Part shown: in pieces, positions 59,055 to 64,000 of the stretch
Position numbering within the stretch: the stretch's first letter is position 1
How the letters are laid out: each line of letters starts with the position of its first letter
From: Orychophragmus violaceus
Taxonomy: Eukaryota > Streptophyta > Magnoliopsida > Brassicales > Brassicaceae
DNA: 64,000 nt
NCBI GenBank assembly: GCA_030180135.1
Contig: CM058236.1
Span: 48,900,947-48,964,946, forward strand
Reading direction: 5' to 3'
The notes under the pieces: generated by a model
Seen by the model: the letters and a program-made list of their open reading frames with translations, nothing else
What the model was told of the DNA's origin: nothing
Databases searched by the model: none
Translations under genes and position numbers: made by a program

Positions 59055-59709
59055 AGTCTCTAGACTAAGCCGAGCTTCTCAGCTCGCAAGGTCAAACGAC
59101 ACATTGTTTTGATTGAAATCCGAGCATACAAATAAGACTCGCATTAATTGCATCATGCTCCCTGGCCAGGAGTATGGTCTTCTTTACACGCGAGATGCAT
59201 ATCGCGGTAGAGAAAAGCCGAGACCCGTCTCGCACTAAACAACCGGGCTCGTACCCGTGCGTTCTCTGAGGGGGACGATAACAAATAAGACGAGCACTAA
59301 GCCTCGCACATTCGTCCATCCTTTGAACAACTAAGCCGAGCACACATAAGTCTCGCAAATTATTTTTGTGACCAATTCACGATCTAATCAATGTTCGAAC
59401 TTAACTTAAAACCGAGTTAAGAAAAACCGAGACATCCTGATTAAGAATTGTGATCAGGTTCAAGTCTAGTCGATGTTCGAATCCAATTCATAACAAGATA
59501 GGAAATCTGAAACATTCCGATTAAAATCCTAGTCGATGCTCAATTCAGTAAGAAAATATGTGGCATCCCAACTAGTCAAAATCAAGAGATTAGAATAACC
59601 GGTAAAATTTAAAAAGTACCTCCTTCCGCAAGGAGAAGCTTACAACTTAAGTTTTAGCAAAAAACAACAAAAAGAAAGGAATGAAGCTTAAAACAGTCTT
59701 TAAGGCAGT

Positions 59710-60998
59710 CTACTCCGCGGCCTTCTCGACCTCCTCGGCAGTCTTCTCAACCACATCGCTTGACGCACCGGCATCTTGGACATCCAGAGGTACATCCATC
59801 TGACCTCGCGTCTCTTGAACCGATAAGGTAGGAGGATCCTCTGGGGGGACGAGCCCGATGTTGGTGCCAAACTGATCAATATTTTGAGGAACTGGGGCCG
59901 GTGAATCTCGGCGTGTCGAGACGTGCAGTGGATGCTGAATTGGAGAGAGCTCAAAACTCAGATCCTCCCGCGTAAGGACATCCATGCCTTCAAATTCTTT
60001 ATCAACCCGAGCCTCGTCCGCCGTGACTTGGTCTAATATTGATTGAGGGATCAGCACCCCGTCCTCCTTCAGCTGAAGCAGACATTCTTTTAGGCCATAA
60101 ATCGTGCCTAGTTCCACTTGCTTTTGACCGCCGATTCCTGATCGTTGACGAACCGACGAAACAGATCAAAACGAGATTGGACTCGTGCTCTCATCTCAGC
60201 CTCAACTCGGCCTCTCTCTTTTAAGACATTGTCTTCGCAGAGTTTCTTGTGACGCAGCGCCTCCGATTCGTACATCTCGCGATCAGCCTTTGCCTTCTCG
60301 TCGGCTTTGCGTATTTTATCCTTCGCCTCGCGAAACTTCTCTGAGAGTTGGCGATTCTCATTCTTCGATTTTTCAAGTTGAATCTCTCGCTTCTTCAACG
60401 CCTCAATCAATGAGTGAGCGTCCCAGGTGCTCTCCAGGATAACTCGGTTTGATGCCGCAATCAACTAAGAAAGAAGTCCGTGAGAACTAATTAAAACAAA
60501 AAACTAAATCAAAGGAAAAGGAATACTTACTTCTGCCTCGGCTCGCTTCAGATTAAGAATCGTCTCAGAGTGCGGGAGCTGCTCTTGGGCAGGCCAATCG
60601 GCGTCGCTTCCTCTCAAACAGGTAAGCAGGTCGAAGCAAGCCTGGGTGTTCTGGACGAAAGGAACTTCGCTCTCGTAATGATAAGCAAAGTTGTGGATGG
60701 ATGGCCGAGTGGCGATGTCCGCGTCCTTCTAATATCTACAAGGGCGAGTCATCACAATCTCTTTGCGAGAAAGAAATGGCCTCTTCTCGCCTGAACCGGC
60801 TCCAACCACATCGCCCCTTTCCCAAGATAGCCGAGTCCATGCATCCATGTACTTGACCTTTTTACAGGGGGCTTCCAACCCCGGCGTGTCAGGAGCCAAC
60901 CTCTTCCTCGATTGAGTCTTCGAAGAAACCTTAGTAGTGGGGGCTTTCGGAGGAGCCATCACAGGAGGAGCCGTCGATACAGGCTCCGCCGCCACCAT
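59710..60998 (-). pseudogene. antisense coiled-coil ORF of Tat-like element (spliced, 5' end cut off)
   Basis: On the strand opposite gag-pol, coding blocks run from 60998 leftward. The first block has Pro/Thr-rich sequence with basic KTQSRKRLAPDTP. It passes to about 60531 (ETILNLKRAEAE), then an intron 60530-60465 (GTAAGT donor, TTCTTAG acceptor, phase 0), then LIAASNRVILEST and a long coiled coil (LEKSKNENRQLSEKFREA, KADEKAKADREMYE). Near 60110-60117 a one-base shift moves to the frame ending EKTAEEVEKAAE at 59710. Extra antisense ORFs between pol and the 3' LTR have been reported for Tat-lineage elements; role unknown. Frame continuity between 60531 and 60729 is not clean. Copia #3 removes the start. 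Confidence 0.6.
60465..60530 (-). other. 66-bp intron in the antisense ORF
   Basis: The minus strand reads CAGAA|GTAAGTATTCC at the donor and TTTCTTAG|TTG at the acceptor. The 66-bp sequence is AT-rich, unlike the flanking coding sequence. Joining the two sides keeps the frame (AEAE then LIAAS). Confidence 0.65.
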
Positions 60999-61002
60999 CT
61001 CA

Positions 61003-61635
61003 TGTTGGAATTATGTCCAGTAATCTCTGTACTGTCTCTAGAAAGTAAGAGTATGTCAATGATCAGACATAAGTCATATAATACTGGGGGTCATGATGGC
61101 TTGCTAGAGTCCGCTCATGATCTATAAGTCTTGGACTTATTGCCTTTATTATATGATCCCATATGGGTCACACGCCTAAGCTAACAGGAAACTATGAAGG
61201 AACGGTACAGCAGAAGTACGGTAAAAGTGCTAGGCATTTACTGTGCTTGGAGAGACAGAAGGGCCTGATTAAATCCAAGGGATTTAATCAGACTGAGAAT
61301 TGGGCCCAAAAGCCCATGAGAACTAAAAGGAGTTTTAATGAATAAAACTTGACCTAAGCTCTCTAATTCTCCTAAGCCCCTGCGCCGCCAACTCTCTCTC
61401 TCTGCGCCTCTCTCCTCTTCGGTCTAGCAGCCAATTCCTGTGCGTGCGTGTGTGAGCCTTTGGAGGAGCTATCTCTTGGTGGTTCTGCTGATATCTGACC
61501 CGTACCTCCTCTTTCCGCTGCATAACAAGGTAACAGGTGAGATCTTTTATGATTCTAGCAAGAGAACCTAGATCTGGCATGTTTAGGAGTTTAATCGGAA
61601 GAATTGAATCAGGATTAACACTAAACAATCCTTCA
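61003..61635 (+). repeat. copia #3 5' LTR (633 bp)
   Basis: It begins TGTTGGAATTATGTCC and ends AACAATCCTTCA. It contains the donor ACAAG|GTAACA with GT at 61530-61531, about 105 bp before its end. Confidence 0.92.
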
Positions 61636-61636
61636 G

Positions 61637-61648
61637 TGGTATCAGAGC
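61637..61648 (+). other. primer-binding site, copia #3
   Basis: TGGTATCAGAGC lies one base after the LTR end. Confidence 0.95.
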
Positions 61649-61799
61649 GATTGGTTCTGTTAGTTTTTCTTGTTTAGAATCATGTTTAGGATTGTTTAAG
61701 AAGTGTTTTGAATCAATCTACTGATAAGAGAAAAACACTTAAGAAACAAAGAATTAAAACCTAAACAAACAAGAAATCGCATGATCCAATCTATATTGA

Positions 61800-62170
61800 A
61801 TTGGTTGCGTCGGAGTGTGGTCGAACCGCACGTCCGGATCGAATAGACGCACGGACCGATCGATGGATCGAGTCGCGTGGTCGAGTCGATCGCGGGATTC
61901 ATGATCAAGCCGATTGCATACATTGATCGCGGATCGATGGTATGGATCGATGCTTGCATCGCGTCCTGCCTGTCCCGCGTGACCGAGAGCCGAGTCTCGA
62001 CCCGGGCTGTCCCGATCGCTCGGCGATCGCGTGAAGCCACCGACCCGAGCTCTTCCGATCACGCAGTCCCGTCCCGTCCAGCTCGCGTCCCGATCGCGTG
62101 AGGCTCGGCCGTCCCGATCGTGGATCGCACGCTTGCGGCTGGTCGATTGTGATCGAGGAGCTAGGTCACG
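61800..62170. repeat. GATCG-rich tract in copia #3 leader
   Basis: This GC-rich stretch in an otherwise AT-rich leader is dense in GATCG, CGATCG and TCGCG motifs (GATCGATGG, CCCGATCG, GATCGCGTGA). It occupies the same leader position as the dyad array of copia #1, but units are not regular. Open frames on both strands here are composition artefacts. From 62170 to 63330 the leader is AT-rich with repeated GAAAGTTTCCAATTTTA near 62690-62760. Confidence 0.7.
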
Positions 62171-63335
62171 ACCGTGATCGGTTCGTGACCAATCGGTTCG
62201 GTTCGGTTTTAAAAAACTGATTAAAAAAAAAAATTAATCGTCACGGTTTAATAAACAGACTTAATAAATTTATTAAGTTCTGGTTAAACCGGGATAAGAA
62301 ATCCAAAGTCGAAAAATTGGATTTAGTGCCTAAACCAGTGGTTTTCTAATTTGATTTGGTTGGACCAAATAAATTGAGAAAATCCGGTTTAGTAAATAAC
62401 CGGTTGACTATTGTGGTCATCGTAGTAATTAATTTTGGTTAGACCAATTTTAATGAACCAGACCGGTTATGTCATTTAATTGGACAATTGGGTTATGTCT
62501 TGGACATGGACCAATTCTTGGGCCTCGGGCCAAGAAGTTAAAACAATGGGCCAATTATTTGAGTCTTATTCTTCAGATTATTTTAAAATTCTTTTAATTA
62601 TTAAAATCGATTTTAAATTAATCTGTTTTCAAAAAAAATGAAATTAGAAAGTTTCTTAAATTAGAAGTTTCTAGATTTGCAAGTTTTGAATTTTAGGAAG
62701 TTTCCAATTTTAGAAAGTTTCCAATTTTAGAAAGTTTCCAATTTTAGAAAGTTTCCAAAATTAGTAGGTTTCCCAAAAAGGAAAGTTTCCCAAAATAGTA
62801 ATCTTCTATTTTGGGATAAAATTTTAATAAACCTACAAACCTCAAATAATATCAAGCGTTGGATGTCTTGTCCAGTCTATGTCAGCTGTCGAAGCCCATT
62901 CAATTGTACTCATGGCCTTACAGTGTGAGGGTGTCTACTTTTGCATGGGTAAGACGGTTTGTGATTCATAAATGTCATTGGGAGTCCCAGACATTAGTGA
63001 TTACATGACTGTATAGTCTGGTTTTCTTGACTAGGCCATCGGGAGTCCCGGGCCTTGAGACATCAGAGTGGATTGGGCCTCGGGCCCAGATTCACAACCA
63101 AGAATTATATCACGGATATAATTAGCCGAGATAGGGCTTACCGATATAAGCTAAGGTTGGGTGACGGCCAGTGGCCCACTTTGATCTTAGTTATATGTGG
63201 ATCTTGGAATCATTATATTCTATTGAGGGTAACTGATGTTATTGAATATAATGCGAGATTAATCAGATTAAGTATAATACAAGATTAATCATATTGAACA
63301 TATTAACTAATAACCTTTTATCTTATATTTCAGCT

Positions 63336-64000
63336 ATGACTACTACAAGCACTCAAAACACATTCTCTATCCGGTCTGTTCTCGAAAAGGAGAAGCTGAC
63401 TGGAACGAACTTCCTGACGTGGTCAAGGAACTTGAGGCTGGTCCTCAAGCAGGAGAAGAAGGATTATGTCCTTCGTGATCCCCTCCCCGAGAGGCCTCCT
63501 AACAATGCTGCCAGGACTCTGCATAATGCTTGGGAAAAGCATTCGTCAGATGAAAATGATGTCTATTGCCTGATGTTGGCGACCATGACTGCTGAGCTGC
63601 AAATGCAGTTCGAGAGTGTGTTGTCGCCCATCGAGATAATGGCAAGCCTGAAATCGCTTTTTCAGGAGCAGGCAAGGACTGAGAGGTTCCAGACAGTTAA
63701 GAACCTCTTAGACTGTAAGTTGGCTGCAAATGCGGCAGTGAGTCCTCATGTCTTGAAGATGATGGGTTATCTCGATCATCTTCAGAAACTCGACTGCCCT
63801 ATCAGCCAGGAACTTGCCTGCGACATCGTTCTGCAGTCTTTACCTGCAAGCTATGATCAGTTCATCCTGAACTTCAATATGCATGGCTTGAGTAAGACAT
63901 TGCCTGAGCTTCACGGAATGCTCAAGACTGCAGAGCCCAACTTGAGGAAAACCGCCAAGGACCCCAATGTGCTTATGGTGCAAAAGGGCAAGGGCTTTAA
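63336..64000 (+). CDS. copia #3 gag (5' part of gag-pol), open to window edge
   Basis: An ATG at 63336, directly after the predicted splice acceptor, opens a frame of 221 codons with no stop before the window ends. The start reads MTTTSTQNTFSIRSVLEKEK. It is colinear with copia #1 and #2 gag, including EQARTERFQTVKNLLDCKL, SPHVLKMMGYLDHL, SQELACDIVLQSLP and LPELHGMLKTAEPNL. Gag forms the particle that packages element RNA. The zinc knuckle, protease and pol should follow outside the window. It is the only copia gag here without a stop, so this may be the most recently active copy. Confidence 0.93.
   Translation, partial: MTTTSTQNTFSIRSVLEKEKLTGTNFLTWSRNLRLVLKQEKKDYVLRDPLPERPPNNAARTLHNAWEKHSSDENDVYCLMLATMTAELQMQFESVLSPIEIMASLKSLFQEQARTERFQTVKNLLDCKLAANAAVSPHVLKMMGYLDHLQKLDCPISQELACDIVLQSLPASYDQFILNFNMHGLSKTLPELHGMLKTAEPNLRKTAKDPNVLMVQKGKGF

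Larger units (their letters stand above)
61530..63333 (+). other. predicted leader intron, copia #3
   Basis: The donor ACAAG|GTAACA is in the LTR and the acceptor TCTTATATTTCAG ends at 63333, three bases before the gag ATG. The arrangement is the same as in copia #1 and #2. Confidence 0.5.
41880..64000 (+). mobile_element. Ty3/gypsy LTR retrotransposon #2 (Tat-like), interrupted twice, runs off the window
   Basis: The order is 5' LTR 41880-42421, primer site, gag, protease, [array 2 inserted 44825-55209], reverse transcriptase, RNase H, integrase to 58667, a 48-bp tandem repeat, and an antisense coiled-coil gene that is cut by copia #3 at 61003. The 3' LTR is outside the window. The protease reading frame resumes in phase after array 2 when one ACCAT copy is removed. 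The element carries several stops and at least two frameshifts, so it is dead. Confidence 0.92.
61003..64000 (+). mobile_element. Ty1/copia LTR retrotransposon #3, 5' part only
   Basis: It has a 5' LTR (61003-61635), a Met-initiator primer site, a leader of about 1.7 kb and an open gag frame to the window edge. The LTR resembles that of copia #2 (starts TGTTGG, ends ATCCTTCA). The five bases before it are TCTCA, which should be duplicated on the far side beyond the window. It interrupts the antisense ORF of gypsy #2. Intactness cannot be judged beyond gag. Confidence 0.93.

Noticed and set aside
61696..62101. Overlapping frames on both strands in the copia #3 leader
   Set aside because: The GATCG-rich composition lacks stops. 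The position is inside the untranslated leader and predicted intron.

Overview
The window is plant nuclear DNA from a repeat-rich, probably pericentromeric or heterochromatic region, and nearly all of it is nested transposable elements. The plant assignment rests on plant-type Ty1/copia and Ty3/gypsy LTR retrotransposons with Met-initiator or TGGCGCC-type primer sites, a CACTA element, Mutator-like and Harbinger-like elements, and relics of two plant genes: (S)-ureidoglycine aminohydrolase and a PPR protein. A Brassicaceae host is my best guess from the look of the repeats; it is not proven. I see no intact host gene.

Layout. (1) 1-12088, minus strand: a Tat-like Ty3/gypsy element (gypsy #1), cut by the left window edge. 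Ty1/copia #1 (919-8334, plus strand, site duplication CATTT) sits inside its reverse transcriptase. (2) 12089-16591: broken host sequence, namely a ureidoglycine aminohydrolase pseudogene (about 12551-13403) and a PPR fragment split by a Harbinger-like MITE (15509-16416). (3) 16592-32131, minus strand: a non-autonomous LTR element arranged LTR-internal-LTR-internal-LTR between CTTGC site duplications. Its first internal region holds Ty1/copia #2 (19037-26115, minus, duplication CTTTG). (4) 32132-41879: AT-rich sequence with degenerate tandem repeats, a Mutator-like terminal-inverted-repeat element (33074-34356, 9-bp duplication), an internally deleted CACTA element (35706-37789, 3-bp duplication), a Mutator-transposase relic (38421-39150) and a 340-358 bp satellite-like array (39485-40690). 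(5) 41880-64000, plus strand: gypsy #2, same family as #1. It is interrupted between protease and reverse transcriptase by a second three-LTR array (44825-55209, duplication ACCAT), which itself carries a solo LTR (52347-53543, duplication TTGAG). Its downstream antisense gene is interrupted by Ty1/copia #3 (61003 to beyond the window end).

How the parts relate. The nesting gives a relative order: both gypsy elements are older than the elements inside them, and the solo LTR is younger than array 2. By my hand count the LTR pairs differ at 13 of 641 sites (copia #1) and 4 of 648 sites (copia #2), so these are recent on an evolutionary scale. The gypsy and copia #1 coding regions are broken mostly by in-frame stops. 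Copia #3 has a completely open gag up to the window edge.

The most interesting signals are four. First, all three copia elements carry a consensus splice donor near the end of the 5' LTR and an acceptor directly at the gag ATG, so splicing would remove the primer-binding site and the whole leader. Second, paired short dyads (TGTGTCGATCGACACA type, and a TATCGG...CCGATA type) recur in unrelated LTR families. Third, two unrelated non-autonomous families both exist as three-LTR arrays with matching outer site duplications. Fourth, a spliced antisense coiled-coil ORF lies downstream of the gypsy #2 pol. All mismatch counts were made by eye.
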